This document shows positions 47,530 through 57,629 of a DNA stretch of 64,000 bases, piece by piece. This stretch comes from Barnesiella sp. WM24. GTDB lineage: Bacteria > Bacteroidota > Bacteroidia > Bacteroidales > Muribaculaceae. The first letter of the stretch is position 1, and every line of letters begins with the position of its first letter. The notes beneath the pieces are model-generated. The model worked only from the letters and a program-made list of their open reading frames with translations. It was not told the origin of the DNA and made no database searches. Location of the stretch: the NCBI RefSeq assembly GCF_004570975.1, contig NZ_SPPC01000001.1:310001-374000 (forward strand), in the 5' to 3' direction. The translations under genes were made by a program, and so were the position numbers.

Positions 47530-48854
47530 GTCGATATGCCGAATTTTTCCATGCGACGGTAAAGTGCCTGCCGGCTTATGCCAAGCTGCGACGCTGCAGC
47601 CGACAGATTGCCGCCACTCTTGGCAAGCGCATTCTCAATAGCCGCCTTCTCTATATCCTCAAGGCTTCCCGAGGCGGCTACGGAAGCCACGGTCATATCG
47701 GGGGCAAATGACGACGCACTGCGAAACGCTCGCCCGTCAAGCACCGGCGACTGACTGATAATCATCGTGCGTTCAACAAGATTTTTCAGTTCGCGGATGT
47801 TGCCCGGATAAGGAAGCCCTGACAGATAATCGACGGCGTCGTCAGTAATGTCGGGCATCGCCATGCGGTTTGCCTTGCTGAACTGACGGGCAAAGTGGGC
47901 GACAAGCTCCGGGATGTCCTCTTTACGGTCCCTCAGCGGCGGGAGCGTGACAGTTATAAGGCTTATGCGGTAAAACAGGTCCTCACGGAAAGTGCGGTCA
48001 GCGACCATCGCGGAAAGGTCGGCATTGGTCGCACACACGACACGTATATCGACCTTGCGAGGGACACTGTCGCCAAGCACCTCAAACGTGTGTTCCTGCA
48101 ACACACGCAGCAGTTTTACCTGGGAGTTGACGTCAAGTTCACCTATCTCATCGAGAAATATAGTGCCCTTGTCGGCAACAGCAAAGCGTCCTTCACGGTC
48201 GGCGGCAGCTCCTGTAAACGCGCCCTTTTTATGACCAAACATCTCGCTCTCGAAAAGGGAGCGGGAGATTCCGCCAAGATTCACCTTTACAAACGGAGCC
48301 CCGTTGCGGCGACTGTTGGCATGCAGGGTCTCCGCGACAAGTTCCTTGCCGGTGCCGTTTTCACCCATTATCAGTACAGGCGCGTCAGTAGCAGCCACGC
48401 GCCTCACTGTGTCAAGGACGCTCATCAGAGCCGGCGACGACCCGATAATGCGGGAGCGGTCAAACTCTCCTGCATCAGTCTTGCCGCCCGTCATATTGAT
48501 AGCAGCCTCAATGCGTCCGAGAAGCGCCCGGTTGTCCCAGGGCTTGGTGATAAAATCAAACGCCCCTGCGCGAATCCCCTCCACAGCGAGAGGTATGCTC
48601 CCCCATGCCGTCATCAAAATGACCGGAACATCGGGGTGAAATATCTTTATCTGCCTCAACAGGGTAAGCCCCTCGTCGCCGGTTGTGGCACGCGAAAAAT
48701 TCATGTCGAGCAACACAAGCTGCGGCGCAGCCTGCCTCACCACAGCCATCGCCTCGGCGGGACCGGCCACAGCCTTGACTTCATAACCGCCCTTCCGCAA
48801 AAGCATGGAGAGCGACAGTCTTATGGCATTGTCATCATCGACTATGAGTATCAT
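47526..48854 (-). CDS. Sigma-54-dependent response regulator (NtrC family)
   Basis: 442 aa from the ATG at 48854 (MILIVDDDNAIRLSLSMLL). The receiver domain has phospho-acceptor Asp50 (LVLLDMNF). The AAA+ domain has GENGTGKE (Walker A), the sigma-54 contact loop GAFTGA, and the DEIGELD Walker B. A C-terminal Fis-type HTH (NLSAAASQLGISRQALYRRM) completes the canonical layout. Located in the same operon as the efflux genes, whose first gene has a -24/-12 promoter and GGAC/GTCC repeats, so it very likely activates its own operon. Confidence 0.94.
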   Translation of the reverse strand: MILIVDDDNAIRLSLSMLLRKGGYEVKAVAGPAEAMAVVRQAAPQLVLLDMNFSRATTGDEGLTLLRQIKIFHPDVPVILMTAWGSIPLAVEGIRAGAFDFITKPWDNRALLGRIEAAINMTGGKTDAGEFDRSRIIGSSPALMSVLDTVRRVAATDAPVLIMGENGTGKELVAETLHANSRRNGAPFVKVNLGGISRSLFESEMFGHKKGAFTGAAADREGRFAVADKGTIFLDEIGELDVNSQVKLLRVLQEHTFEVLGDSVPRKVDIRVVCATNADLSAMVADRTFREDLFYRISLITVTLPPLRDRKEDIPELVAHFARQFSKANRMAMPDITDDAVDYLSGLPYPGNIRELKNLVERTMIISQSPVLDGRAFRSASSFAPDMTVASVAASGSLEDIEKAAIENALAKSGGNLSAAASQLGISRQALYRRMEKFGIST

Positions 48855-48917
48855 CGGCAAACTCCTTTTCTGTTTATCAATACAAAGATAAGAATATTAC
48901 GCAACTTCAGGAAACTG

Positions 48918-50405
48918 TCACCGCTTAATTATCGCCTCAACGTCGCTGTCGATGCCTGTCCCCGATGCAAAATCCCACAGGGTGAGGCTCCGCAGCTGAT
49001 AGTAATAATACCAGTAGCGGAAAAGCTCGTTGATATATTCCTGACGCGAGAGATCTTTCCTCGACTGAGAGTCATTGAGGTCAAGCGTGGAAATCTTGCC
49101 GATCATGAATGTCTCGACATTGGTAGCATAGCGCTTCATAGCGATTGTGTCGGCGCGCGACGCGATGTCAAGCTGCGCCTGCTGATTGTTAAACCGCTCG
49201 ACGAGGATAAATATGTCTTGATTGAAGTTCATGGTCTCCTGACGCAGGCGGCTCTCCACGACTTCCCTGTTGCTTTCGGCGACCTTGACCTGACCGCGGC
49301 GCTTGCCCCAGTCAATAATAGGGATACGGAAGCCCACCTCCACCACCTGATTGTCTTTCAGCCGGTCGTAAGCGAGATTAAACCGTTCAGCCGTTCCGGT
49401 ATAGCCCACCTGGGCAAAGAGCGTTATCTCTCGCAGGTTGCCCTTGGCCTTAGCCACCTCATAGTCGGCTTCAAGCTGACGTCGCCTTATGTTTTTAGAA
49501 AAAGAGTTATTTGCCTTTGCCTTTTCAAGCACATCATAATAATCAATCGCGGCATGAGGTACCGCCTCCGGCAATACAGGCTCCAGCTCGACTGTCTCGT
49601 CAAGGCCGAGAAACGAGCGCAACTGAAACATCTTCGCCTTGAAATCGCTTTCCGAATCGGTCAGGGTCGACCTGTCGTTGAGCAGGTTAAGTTCAAGCTG
49701 TAGAAGGTCATTCTCGCTGATCTGCCCCATCTTGCGCTTTGCTTTCGCCACTTCATACAGCTTTACGGAATTGTCACAGTTCTGCCGCGCGGTAGCCAGG
49801 TTTTCCTTTGCCATAAGCAGGCTGAAAAAGTAGTCGACGGCTCTCATAGCCACAGTCTCCGTGGCACTCAGAAACGCCGCCTTAGCCTCTTCATAACGCA
49901 CCGGCTCGATGCGGCGGCTCCACTTTATATGGTTGACGCCAAATACAGGCTGACTCAAAGTAAGCGCCACAGGCACCGACATGAACCGGTCAAAGCGGTT
50001 GCCGTCAAGTTGCTTCAGATAGTCTATCGACGTGTTAAGCGACAGCTTTCCGCCTGTGAGCCATATATTCTGGTCAATCGACAGCACTCCGCTCATCTGA
50101 AGGTTATTATTGCGCACAAAGGTGTAGCTTCCGTCGTCAAGCTGATAGGTGCTGTAATTTTTGCGATAGCTCGGGATTGTAGCCTGAAAGTTCACTTCCG
50201 GCAGAAGGTCGGCGCGAAATGTGCGGTATTGCCAATAAGCGGTTTTCAGCTCGTTAAGAGCCACAGCCGCGTCAACGCTTTGTGTCCGCGCTGTGATAAT
50301 AGCCTCTTCAAGTGTTATACGGCTCACAGCTTCGCCGCCGCTTGCCGCCATCACAGGGGCGGCAAGGGCGACAACTGCTGACAGGAGTGTTTTTCGTAAA
50401 AACAT
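48918..50405 (-). CDS. TolC-family outer-membrane efflux protein
   Basis: 495 aa with signal peptide (LLSAVVALAAPVMAASG). Two TolC repeats with long amphipathic helices (about 30-240 and 270-470) are visible. Motifs include TLSQPVFGVNH and QSRKDLSRQEYINELFRYWYYYYQLRSL near the end. It would form the outer-membrane exit duct of the ABC efflux system encoded just upstream. It is not a lipoprotein, unlike the RND channel at 8287. Confidence 0.92.
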   Translation of the reverse strand: MFLRKTLLSAVVALAAPVMAASGGEAVSRITLEEAIITARTQSVDAAVALNELKTAYWQYRTFRADLLPEVNFQATIPSYRKNYSTYQLDDGSYTFVRNNNLQMSGVLSIDQNIWLTGGKLSLNTSIDYLKQLDGNRFDRFMSVPVALTLSQPVFGVNHIKWSRRIEPVRYEEAKAAFLSATETVAMRAVDYFFSLLMAKENLATARQNCDNSVKLYEVAKAKRKMGQISENDLLQLELNLLNDRSTLTDSESDFKAKMFQLRSFLGLDETVELEPVLPEAVPHAAIDYYDVLEKAKANNSFSKNIRRRQLEADYEVAKAKGNLREITLFAQVGYTGTAERFNLAYDRLKDNQVVEVGFRIPIIDWGKRRGQVKVAESNREVVESRLRQETMNFNQDIFILVERFNNQQAQLDIASRADTIAMKRYATNVETFMIGKISTLDLNDSQSRKDLSRQEYINELFRYWYYYYQLRSLTLWDFASGTGIDSDVEAIIKR

Positions 50406-50441
50406 TCTATTCTAACTATTTATTAACCTTTAAATCAATAT

Positions 50442-51710
50442 CTATTCATTGTGGAGCGCGACAGCCGGGGTGATATGCATGGCTCGGTAAGCAGGGATTG
50501 CAATACCGACCACAATCATAATCGCCATCACGATATAGGTCAAACCTCCGCACAGAGCAAGACGCCACCATGCGAAATAACCGTCACCTGCACCGTGCAG
50601 ATAGGCGCTAAGTTCAAGATTGGCTATGTTGGCGTCTATCGCAATGGCAATAGGCGTAACCACGGTAAGTATCAGCAACCCTTCCCCGAAAAGCAGACGC
50701 AGAATATCGCCTGAAGTAGCTCCGCTCACCTTGCGCACTGCGATGTCGCGGGTGCGCTGCTGTGTCCTGAACCAGAATGTGCCGAGAAGTCCGAGAAATA
50801 TATTGACCATCAGAAATCCCATTACGGTAAGCATGTTGCGTATTGTGTCCTTTTCCGCCTTTATATAGCTGTCGCGAAGTACAGAAAACGGTTTTATGTT
50901 TGATATATACATATTGCCTATCCGGAAATGACGGTCGATGTCGGCACGAAGATTTTTCTCGAAATCTTTGTCCATGTTTTCCTTTACCCTGACTACCCAT
51001 TCATTGGTGTTTACATTGGTCAAGCGCTCCGGAATCACGATTGTGCGGTTCATCGGTCCCTGCAAAAACTCGGAGTATTTCACAGGTTTCAACACAGCTC
51101 CTACCCTCACTGTTCGTGTAGTGTCCCAGTCAATATAAACATCCTTACCCATAAGGTCGGCTGCATCCATGCCCGGATCCTTCTCCATCGACAGCAGATT
51201 CTCGCTTATCAAGATTTCTCCCTTGTCGAGTATCTCGGCAAGTTGATCGGGAGTCTCCCCGTTGATGCCCTCGTAGCGGAATACCCTGACAAAATCAGGA
51301 GAGACCACTCGCCTTATAACATAACTTGACGTGTTTATCGTGTCATATTTGAGCATTGTGCCTGAATTGGAGCCGTTATAAGGATGAGAGTTCTGTCCCC
51401 TCCCTACAGCCTCTATCTCCGGACGGGCGCGCAAGCGGTCTTCCAACGTGTTCATCCATGACACCCATTCTTCCTCCGAAGCATCGGCGATATAATCAGG
51501 CGACTTTTCGTTCAAGTAAGACACATCCAGCCTATAGCAATGTTCCGTGTCAAAGCCGAGCGGCTCATTGTAGACTCTGTAATCGACATAGAAATAGTCG
51601 ATTATATACCACATCACCACACTCACAATAAGAAGCTCGATGGCGAGCCACAGATTGCTGCGCCATTCATTTTTTATCTGTTTAAATAGTTTCTGGTCCA
51701 TAGATGTCAT
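50442..51710 (-). CDS. ABC transporter permease, MacB/FtsX type (1 of 4)
   Basis: 422 aa. The ATG at 51710 overlaps the stop of the preceding permease (ATGA), so this start is preferred to one 16 codons upstream. One N-terminal membrane helix (WLAIELLIVSVVMWYIIDYF) is followed by a periplasmic MacB-PCD domain (about 50-290) and three C-terminal helices of the FtsX domain (MGFLMVNIFLGLLGTFWFRT, EGLLILTVVTPIAIAID, GLTYIVMAIMIVVGIAIPAYRA). RTQQRTRDIAVRKVSGATSGDI is the cytoplasmic loop contacting the ATPase. No fused ATPase. Confidence 0.9.
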   Translation of the reverse strand: MTSMDQKLFKQIKNEWRSNLWLAIELLIVSVVMWYIIDYFYVDYRVYNEPLGFDTEHCYRLDVSYLNEKSPDYIADASEEEWVSWMNTLEDRLRARPEIEAVGRGQNSHPYNGSNSGTMLKYDTINTSSYVIRRVVSPDFVRVFRYEGINGETPDQLAEILDKGEILISENLLSMEKDPGMDAADLMGKDVYIDWDTTRTVRVGAVLKPVKYSEFLQGPMNRTIVIPERLTNVNTNEWVVRVKENMDKDFEKNLRADIDRHFRIGNMYISNIKPFSVLRDSYIKAEKDTIRNMLTVMGFLMVNIFLGLLGTFWFRTQQRTRDIAVRKVSGATSGDILRLLFGEGLLILTVVTPIAIAIDANIANLELSAYLHGAGDGYFAWWRLALCGGLTYIVMAIMIVVGIAIPAYRAMHITPAVALHNE

Positions 51711-52999
51711 AGTTTGGCGTTGAGTGCATTGACGACATTTATCCGCGAGGCTCTCCATGCAGGCAAGCCGGTACTCAACAGGTTAAGCACAAAACAGAAT
51801 AAAATCGCCCACAGGAAAGTGGATGGCTGCACAAGCATCGTAATGTCCACTTTGGGCATCACCGACACCGTAGAATAGGGCGCGGTAAACAGGAATGAGC
51901 TGAAGACCCACGCAAATATCACACTCATAATCCACCCGAGCATGCCTGCGATAAGTGTAGTGACAAGATTTTCACCCACTATTCCTGCAAAAAGTTCGCT
52001 TCGTCGGCAACCGAACGCACGGCGCACACCGATTTCTTCCACCCTGCGGCGCAACCGGCTCTCTGACATGCTGCTCAGATTGACCGCCGGCACGATAAGC
52101 AATATCGCAAATATAATCCAGCGCATACGTCGCGCCCCTTCGACATCAGGCTCTATATTAGCCCATGCGCCACATGCTTCCTTTTCCTGGTCGTAAGGGC
52201 GGTTGCGCGTAATCATCTCCCATCCCGTCGATTCAATCTCCTTGTTCAACTGCCTTACGTTTTCCTCATATTCATGACGTATGCGGTCAAAATCATCGCG
52301 GTTGCGGGCAAGAATAGTGACACCGAGCGAACCCATGATGTCGTAGTTCCACGTCCAATTAACCATATTGGTCGATGTAAACGGCACCCATACAGAGGCA
52401 TAGGCATGTCCGGCAAGTGTTGACACATCCTTGACGACACCTGCCACCGTATAAGGCACATAATTAATCAGAATCTCTTTTCCGGCAACGTCAACACTGC
52501 CGAATAAACGGCGTGCCACACTCTCGCATATGACTGCCTCGGCAAGTCCGGAATCAAATGCCGCCTTATCGTAAGGTTTACCGCTCACGAAACTGAAATC
52601 AAATACTTTCCAGAAATTATCGTCGGTATTTCTAATGTCGACGCTTACTGCCTGTGACGCCGGAAGCGATACAGGCGCGGTGCTTGTGCCCGGCTCATAT
52701 ATGCTCACAGCCTCGGGAGTCTCCAATGCATAAAAAAGTTTACGCGCCGATTCATAGCTCAGCGGACCGTTGGACTCAAAGTAATTGTCAGCCCCGTCTA
52801 CGGTCTTTATACTTGCCATTGACGCATGAAGCAGCCTGTCACGGTTGCTCTCCGGAGCAAAAGGCACCACTTTCACCTGCTGCAGCATCACGACCACCAT
52901 AATCAGGAATATGGCAAGCGCCGTGCCGACAATGGAGATGATGCCGAGCATTTTCTGCGCTTTCAACTGCGCCAATGCCTGTCGGAATATATTTATCAT
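51707..52999 (-). CDS. ABC transporter permease, MacB/FtsX type (2 of 4)
   Basis: 430 aa, same layout: N-terminal helix (GIISIVGTALAIFLIMVVVML), periplasmic MacB-PCD domain, and FtsX domain with RRRVEEIGVRRAFGCRRSELF. It lies 19 bases downstream of the ATPase gene. The pair 51707/50442 is one of two adjacent permease pairs in the operon, and the two members differ in size and sequence, consistent with a heterodimer. Confidence 0.9.
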   Translation of the reverse strand: MINIFRQALAQLKAQKMLGIISIVGTALAIFLIMVVVMLQQVKVVPFAPESNRDRLLHASMASIKTVDGADNYFESNGPLSYESARKLFYALETPEAVSIYEPGTSTAPVSLPASQAVSVDIRNTDDNFWKVFDFSFVSGKPYDKAAFDSGLAEAVICESVARRLFGSVDVAGKEILINYVPYTVAGVVKDVSTLAGHAYASVWVPFTSTNMVNWTWNYDIMGSLGVTILARNRDDFDRIRHEYEENVRQLNKEIESTGWEMITRNRPYDQEKEACGAWANIEPDVEGARRMRWIIFAILLIVPAVNLSSMSESRLRRRVEEIGVRRAFGCRRSELFAGIVGENLVTTLIAGMLGWIMSVIFAWVFSSFLFTAPYSTVSVMPKVDITMLVQPSTFLWAILFCFVLNLLSTGLPAWRASRINVVNALNAKL

Positions 53000-53018
53000 A
53001 ACCTGTCGATTTTAATAT

Positions 53019-53690
53019 TTACTTTACCTGTCGACCGTCAAAGAAGCGAATAATCCTGTCGGTCAGCTTAGCCTGGTCTTCATTATGGGTAACCATGACG
53101 ATTGTGCGTCCGTCATTCTTGTTCAGGTCATGAAGCAGCTCCATCACCTCCGCGCCCATCTTTGAGTCAAGGTTACCTGTAGGCTCGTCGGCGAGGATAA
53201 TTTCGGGATTTCCGACAATCGCACGCGCTATCGCCACTCTCTGACACTGTCCGCCGGAAAGCTGCGACGGCATGTGGCGCATGCGGTGGCTCAGTCCTAC
53301 CCGTTCAAGCATCTCCTTGGCAAAACGCGTGCGCTCCGATGCCTTCATCTTGCGGTAAAGCAGCGGCAGCTCCACATTGTCAATGACATTGAGAGAATTG
53401 ATAAGGTGAAAACTCTGGAATACAAATCCAAGATTCTTGTTGCGGAATGATGACAGATTGCTGTCGTTCATGCCGGTCACGTTCACTCCGTCGATCTCCA
53501 CAGTGCCGCCGGTAGGAGTGTCGAGCAGCCCTATGACATTGAGCAGCGTGGACTTTCCGCATCCGGAAGGTCCCATGATACTTACAAACTCACCTTTTTC
53601 AACCTCTATATTCACGTTTTCGAGAGCAAGGGTCTCGATTTCATCGGTACGGTAGATTTTGTTGACTCCGCTAAGTTTAATGATTGCCAT
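53019..53690 (-). CDS. ABC transporter ATP-binding protein, MacB/LolD type
   Basis: 223 aa from the ATG at 53690 (MAIIKLSGVNKIYRTDEIET). Walker A GPSGCGKST at 40-48, Q-loop in FVFQSFHLI, signature LSGGQCQR, Walker B ILADEPTGNLD and the H-loop VMVTHN are all intact. It sits between the two permease pairs and is the only ATPase in the operon, so it presumably serves both. Confidence 0.95.
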   Translation of the reverse strand: MAIIKLSGVNKIYRTDEIETLALENVNIEVEKGEFVSIMGPSGCGKSTLLNVIGLLDTPTGGTVEIDGVNVTGMNDSNLSSFRNKNLGFVFQSFHLINSLNVIDNVELPLLYRKMKASERTRFAKEMLERVGLSHRMRHMPSQLSGGQCQRVAIARAIVGNPEIILADEPTGNLDSKMGAEVMELLHDLNKNDGRTIVMVTHNEDQAKLTDRIIRFFDGRQVK

Positions 53691-53739
53691 ATTTTTATAT
53701 ATTTTCTTTGGTTTATTAATATTCAATTATCATCGTTTA

Positions 53740-55032
53740 TCAATCATGACGCAGAGCGTCGACAGGGTTGACACGGCTTATACGCCATGCCGGTATACTG
53801 ATGCCGATGCCCGTGACTATCAGCATGAGTAGATATACCACAAGCGACACCACTATAAAATGGACAGACAGGTCGCTTCCCCATGATGAATCGTAAAGCT
53901 CGTAGCCGGTATTGGAATGAGCGCGTGCAAGGCCCTCCTTTACAGCATACTGCAAATAGACAAGGCATCCTATAAGACATCCTGCCGTCGCAAGCACCCA
54001 TCCCTCGCCGAGAAGCATCAGCCTTATACGCCGTGGTGTAGCGCCAAACGACCTCATAATCCCCGCCTCTTCACTCCTCTTCCGGGTCTGCAGATAAAAC
54101 ACGCCTGCCACACCAAGCAGAAGATTGGTGAAAAAGAAGAGCAACAGCATCGACCTTAGCCTGAGATCATTTGTCACGCCGGCAGAATAAGCGGCTTCTT
54201 CGCTTATATTGTCATAAGAATTTATGTCATAGCACATGTAATTGCCTGAACGCATCTCTGTCGACATCCTCTCCTTGAAATCATGTATAAACCGTCTCTT
54301 TCCGGAAGCGGAACGAAGCCTGACAACAATGCTGTAATCAAGGTCGGGATTGAACTCATAAGGGCGGAATGCCACTAAAGGACAGCTGCTCACACTCTGC
54401 GGCCTAACATCCTTAACGACACCGGCTATCCGATATGCGTCCTCAGGAGTGAAATCTTCAGCGTCATCTCCGATGTAACGTCCTACCGCGTTGCTTTCAG
54501 GAAACAACAGATTGGCGACAGAACGCGTGATAATGATGTCGCCCGTTTCGGGCCGGAGATTCTGCAACTGCCCGGCGACAGGACTACCGTCAATGGCGTC
54601 TATGCCGAAGGTGGTCAAATAATCCATGCCGCTCACCATAGGAAGAACCTGCAATGACAGCCACACACTGTCTTTTCCGACGCTAATCGAACTGTAGCCC
54701 ATAGCGTCGGGATAACTCCAGTCGACGATGGTGGCACTTTCGACCTCGGGCATATTGGTGACGCGGCGGATAAGGTTGCGCAAGTCGGTTTCCGACGATG
54801 CGCTGTCGGTGCGCTCCGCATTATATCCGGGAGAATTTTCCTTAACCCTGCGCGTCTTTACAAGACACAGCCTGTCGCGGTCATATCCGAGAGGGAGCGA
54901 GTCGACATAGCCATTGACTATAATCGGGTCGATAAACACCCATATGACTATAGTAACAATAGCCATTTCCGCGATAAGCCACGCCATGCGACGGCGTCGG
55001 CTATAAAGATTCTTGAATATCAGTTTCCACAT
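53740..55032 (-). CDS. ABC transporter permease, MacB/FtsX type (3 of 4)
   Basis: 430 aa with one N-terminal helix (MAWLIAEMAIVTIVIWVFID), a periplasmic domain, and three C-terminal helices. The loop KRSEEAGIMRSFGATPRRIRL replaces the usual RRREIGIRKA-type segment. It starts 6 bases after permease 4 and ends 49 bases before the ATPase start. Its sequence is closest in style to permease 1 (both begin MW/MDQ-like with a short helix and a YVDSLPLGYD / YNEPLGFD segment), suggesting duplication of a permease pair. Confidence 0.9.
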   Translation of the reverse strand: MWKLIFKNLYSRRRRMAWLIAEMAIVTIVIWVFIDPIIVNGYVDSLPLGYDRDRLCLVKTRRVKENSPGYNAERTDSASSETDLRNLIRRVTNMPEVESATIVDWSYPDAMGYSSISVGKDSVWLSLQVLPMVSGMDYLTTFGIDAIDGSPVAGQLQNLRPETGDIIITRSVANLLFPESNAVGRYIGDDAEDFTPEDAYRIAGVVKDVRPQSVSSCPLVAFRPYEFNPDLDYSIVVRLRSASGKRRFIHDFKERMSTEMRSGNYMCYDINSYDNISEEAAYSAGVTNDLRLRSMLLLFFFTNLLLGVAGVFYLQTRKRSEEAGIMRSFGATPRRIRLMLLGEGWVLATAGCLIGCLVYLQYAVKEGLARAHSNTGYELYDSSWGSDLSVHFIVVSLVVYLLMLIVTGIGISIPAWRISRVNPVDALRHD

Positions 55033-55038
55033 AACCTG

Positions 55039-56352
55039 TTATCTTTTTTCATTGAGGGAATCCACTATCGGGTGACGCAATGAGCGCCATGCCGGAATAA
55101 ACGCCGACAGCACGTTGAGAGCGACACACAGCAACAGCGCGGCAAGGAACACAGCCGGAGCGAAAAGCATCTCGCCGGTAACAGTGATTGTAGTCGTGTC
55201 ATGGACCGGCTCGTTTGTCGACAGCAGGAGGTCAAAAACCCACGTGCGGCAGACATACAGCACGACCCATGCCGCGACAAGACCTATCATGCCTCCGGTG
55301 AGGGTAAGCAGAAGGTTTTCCCACATTATCTGCGACAGCAATCCGCGCCTGTCGGCACCAAACGCCTTTCGTATGCCGATTTCCGAGAGGCGCGAGTCCA
55401 TCCTGCCCGCTATCATGGCGCTTATGTTGATTGCCGGTACAAGCAGTAGAGCCAGAAGCACAAGAATATTGTCAATCAGGATGTCAAGCCAGGAAAAGTC
55501 ATTGCCGGGAAAGCGTTGAAAGACACTCAGCAGGTGGGTGCGCGGCTGATTGAAGATGTCGATACTCCAATTGTCGCCGGAAGCATTGTTTTTTCTTACA
55601 AACTCCGCCATCTCGTGTCGCAAAGCCTTCTCCTGCCGCGCGTCGCTTACAAGAAACGCCACACTGTAGCCGCCACCGATATAGGGCGCTCCGACATTCC
55701 AGCCCTGACTGTCGTAACCCTCAGTCGCGGTATAGGGGGCATAGACCTCGGCAAATGAGCTGCGCGTAAGCCGGCTCGGCGACTTGACGACTCCCGCGAC
55801 GGTATAAATCTCTCCATCGCCCATGAACTCCCGCCCGGTCACTCCTTCAGCAGTGCCGAAAAGTTTGCGGGCAAGACTTTCGGCTATCACCGCTCTTTTA
55901 ATCCCGCTATTGAAATCGGCTTCTGAAAAACAGCTTCCTTCAATAAAATCAAATTCATATATCTTGAAGAAATCTACATCGGTATATGACGCTTCCGCGT
56001 CCATGCTCCTGTTTTCACCATTAACCGACACAGCCATTGTCCCGCCCTTTTTTGCCGATACAGCCTCGACATTTTCAAGACGGTAAATCCACTCGTCAAG
56101 CCCTCGGTAAGAGAGATTAGCCATTGCCGATGATGTACTGTCAGGCTTCACGCACCTTACGAGGTCAAGATAAAGAGTGCGGTCACGGTTCACCTCCGGA
56201 TATATCGGCGCAATCCTTACATAATATATCACCGCGAAAATCAATACCGTAGCGATACTCAGCGCCACTCCTCCTATATAAAGAGCCGTGTATGCCTTGT
56301 CAGCGCGAGCCTGCCTGACAGTCAGTCGTGCGATTTTACGTATATCAATCAT
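55039..56352 (-). CDS. ABC transporter permease, MacB/FtsX type (4 of 4)
   Basis: 437 aa. N-terminal helix (ALYIGGVALSIATVLIFAVIYY), periplasmic MacB-PCD domain and FtsX domain (DSRLSEIGIRKAFGADRRGL, then helices at about 345-370 and 390-425). The ATG overlaps the adaptor stop (ATGA). Its sequence parallels permease 2 (LSEIGIRKAFGADR versus VEEIGVRRAFGCRR), so the order 4-3, ATPase, 2-1 looks like a duplicated pair around the ATPase. Confidence 0.9.
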   Translation of the reverse strand: MIDIRKIARLTVRQARADKAYTALYIGGVALSIATVLIFAVIYYVRIAPIYPEVNRDRTLYLDLVRCVKPDSTSSAMANLSYRGLDEWIYRLENVEAVSAKKGGTMAVSVNGENRSMDAEASYTDVDFFKIYEFDFIEGSCFSEADFNSGIKRAVIAESLARKLFGTAEGVTGREFMGDGEIYTVAGVVKSPSRLTRSSFAEVYAPYTATEGYDSQGWNVGAPYIGGGYSVAFLVSDARQEKALRHEMAEFVRKNNASGDNWSIDIFNQPRTHLLSVFQRFPGNDFSWLDILIDNILVLLALLLVPAINISAMIAGRMDSRLSEIGIRKAFGADRRGLLSQIMWENLLLTLTGGMIGLVAAWVVLYVCRTWVFDLLLSTNEPVHDTTTITVTGEMLFAPAVFLAALLLCVALNVLSAFIPAWRSLRHPIVDSLNEKR

Positions 56353-57596
56353 TTGATTCTTAGCCTTTTCTTTGTTTTAAACTCTTTCATGTCGCTGATG
56401 ACCACCCTGTCGCCGGGCTGCAGTCCGCTTTTCACCTCCACATACTCGAAATTGCTGTCGCCGAGAGTCACCTTGCGCCTCAACAGTTCATCGTCGCCGT
56501 CAAGCACAAAAAGCTCATATTCGCCGGGACCGGTGTAAAAAGGTCCGTTGGTAATCCTCACCACATCCTCGATTACGTCACACATCACATATACATCGGT
56601 TTTAAGACCTGAACGCAGACGCTTGTTGCTGTCGTCATCAAGCCTTACGGTGAATGCCATCACGCCGTTACGCGACAGCGGCGTGACATTGCTCACCTTT
56701 CCGGGCAGACGCTCTTTGCCTATTTTCACTATCGCGTCGGCGCCTACCGACACGCGGTCGCTGTAGGTGTCGGCTATCTCGCCGTCGACCTTGAAATGTG
56801 ACAAATCTGATATAATGGCTATTCGCTCACCCTCGGCAATCTTCTGCCCTACCTGATCGTTGATATAGGTAAGTGTCGCCTTGCGCGGCGCACGTATGCG
56901 GGCATCATCGAGTGTGCGCTGCATCTCGCCGAGATTTTTACCGGTAATATTCAGTTCAAGTTCTTTAAGTCTGAGATTTGCATCGGTCACCTTACGCTCG
57001 TTGGCAAGACGCAGCCTCATCTGCTCAAGCTCAAGCTTGCCGGTATTGTATTCAAGTTCGACCTGCTTTACCCTGTCACCGGTGCCCGAGCCGAGACTGT
57101 CAAGATAGCGCTCGTTGCGAAGCTCTACTGCCATGCGGTCGACCGTCATAGCCTTTACCTTTATCTGCATTTCGAGGTCGCTGAGCTGAGTGGCATTGTT
57201 GACACGCTGCTGTTCAAGTTCATGACGCCTCATCTCTATCTGGTCCATAAGTTTGTTGAGCTCTGTCTCGGCAGTCTGCAGGTCAAGGCGCATGAGCGGT
57301 GTGCCCACATCGACGCTGTCGCCCGCCTTGCTGTAGACCTCGACTATACGGGTGGCTATCGGCGAATTGATTATCTCTTCAAATGCCGGAGCTACCTTGC
57401 CCCCGGCGCTTACCGACGACTGTATCGTGCCCCGGTCAACCGTAGCCACCACGATATCTTTACGCGACACCCCGGTACGCGTAAGCATCATGATAACTGC
57501 TATCACGACCGCAAGCATAGCTACAACACTTACCGTTGTGATGATTTTCTTCCGCTTCATCCGTCGAAGCTCTTCTTTCGGTATTTCTCTATCCAT
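56349..57596 (-). CDS. HlyD/MacA-type periplasmic adaptor
   Basis: 415 aa from the ATG at 57596 (MDREIPKEELRRMKRKKI). An ATG at 57623 is in frame but lies at or upstream of the expected start point of the -24/-12 promoter, so I prefer 57596. A single membrane helix (IITTVSVVAMLAVVIAVIMML) precedes the lipoyl half-motif, a long coiled coil (about 105-220) and a beta-barrel. It links the permeases to the TolC protein encoded downstream and is the first gene of the operon. Confidence 0.9.
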   Translation of the reverse strand: MDREIPKEELRRMKRKKIITTVSVVAMLAVVIAVIMMLTRTGVSRKDIVVATVDRGTIQSSVSAGGKVAPAFEEIINSPIATRIVEVYSKAGDSVDVGTPLMRLDLQTAETELNKLMDQIEMRRHELEQQRVNNATQLSDLEMQIKVKAMTVDRMAVELRNERYLDSLGSGTGDRVKQVELEYNTGKLELEQMRLRLANERKVTDANLRLKELELNITGKNLGEMQRTLDDARIRAPRKATLTYINDQVGQKIAEGERIAIISDLSHFKVDGEIADTYSDRVSVGADAIVKIGKERLPGKVSNVTPLSRNGVMAFTVRLDDDSNKRLRSGLKTDVYVMCDVIEDVVRITNGPFYTGPGEYELFVLDGDDELLRRKVTLGDSNFEYVEVKSGLQPGDRVVISDMKEFKTKKRLRIK

Positions 57597-57629
57597 TGCT
57601 GTTATTTGATGAATTTCCGTCATTTATAG

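Noticed and set aside
47895-49703. A 602-codon open frame on the plus strand across the regulator and TolC genes
   Set aside because: It is antisense to two clear genes (NtrC-type regulator and TolC) and its composition (many His, Arg, Leu, no domain) is that of a mirror frame created by GC-rich codon use.
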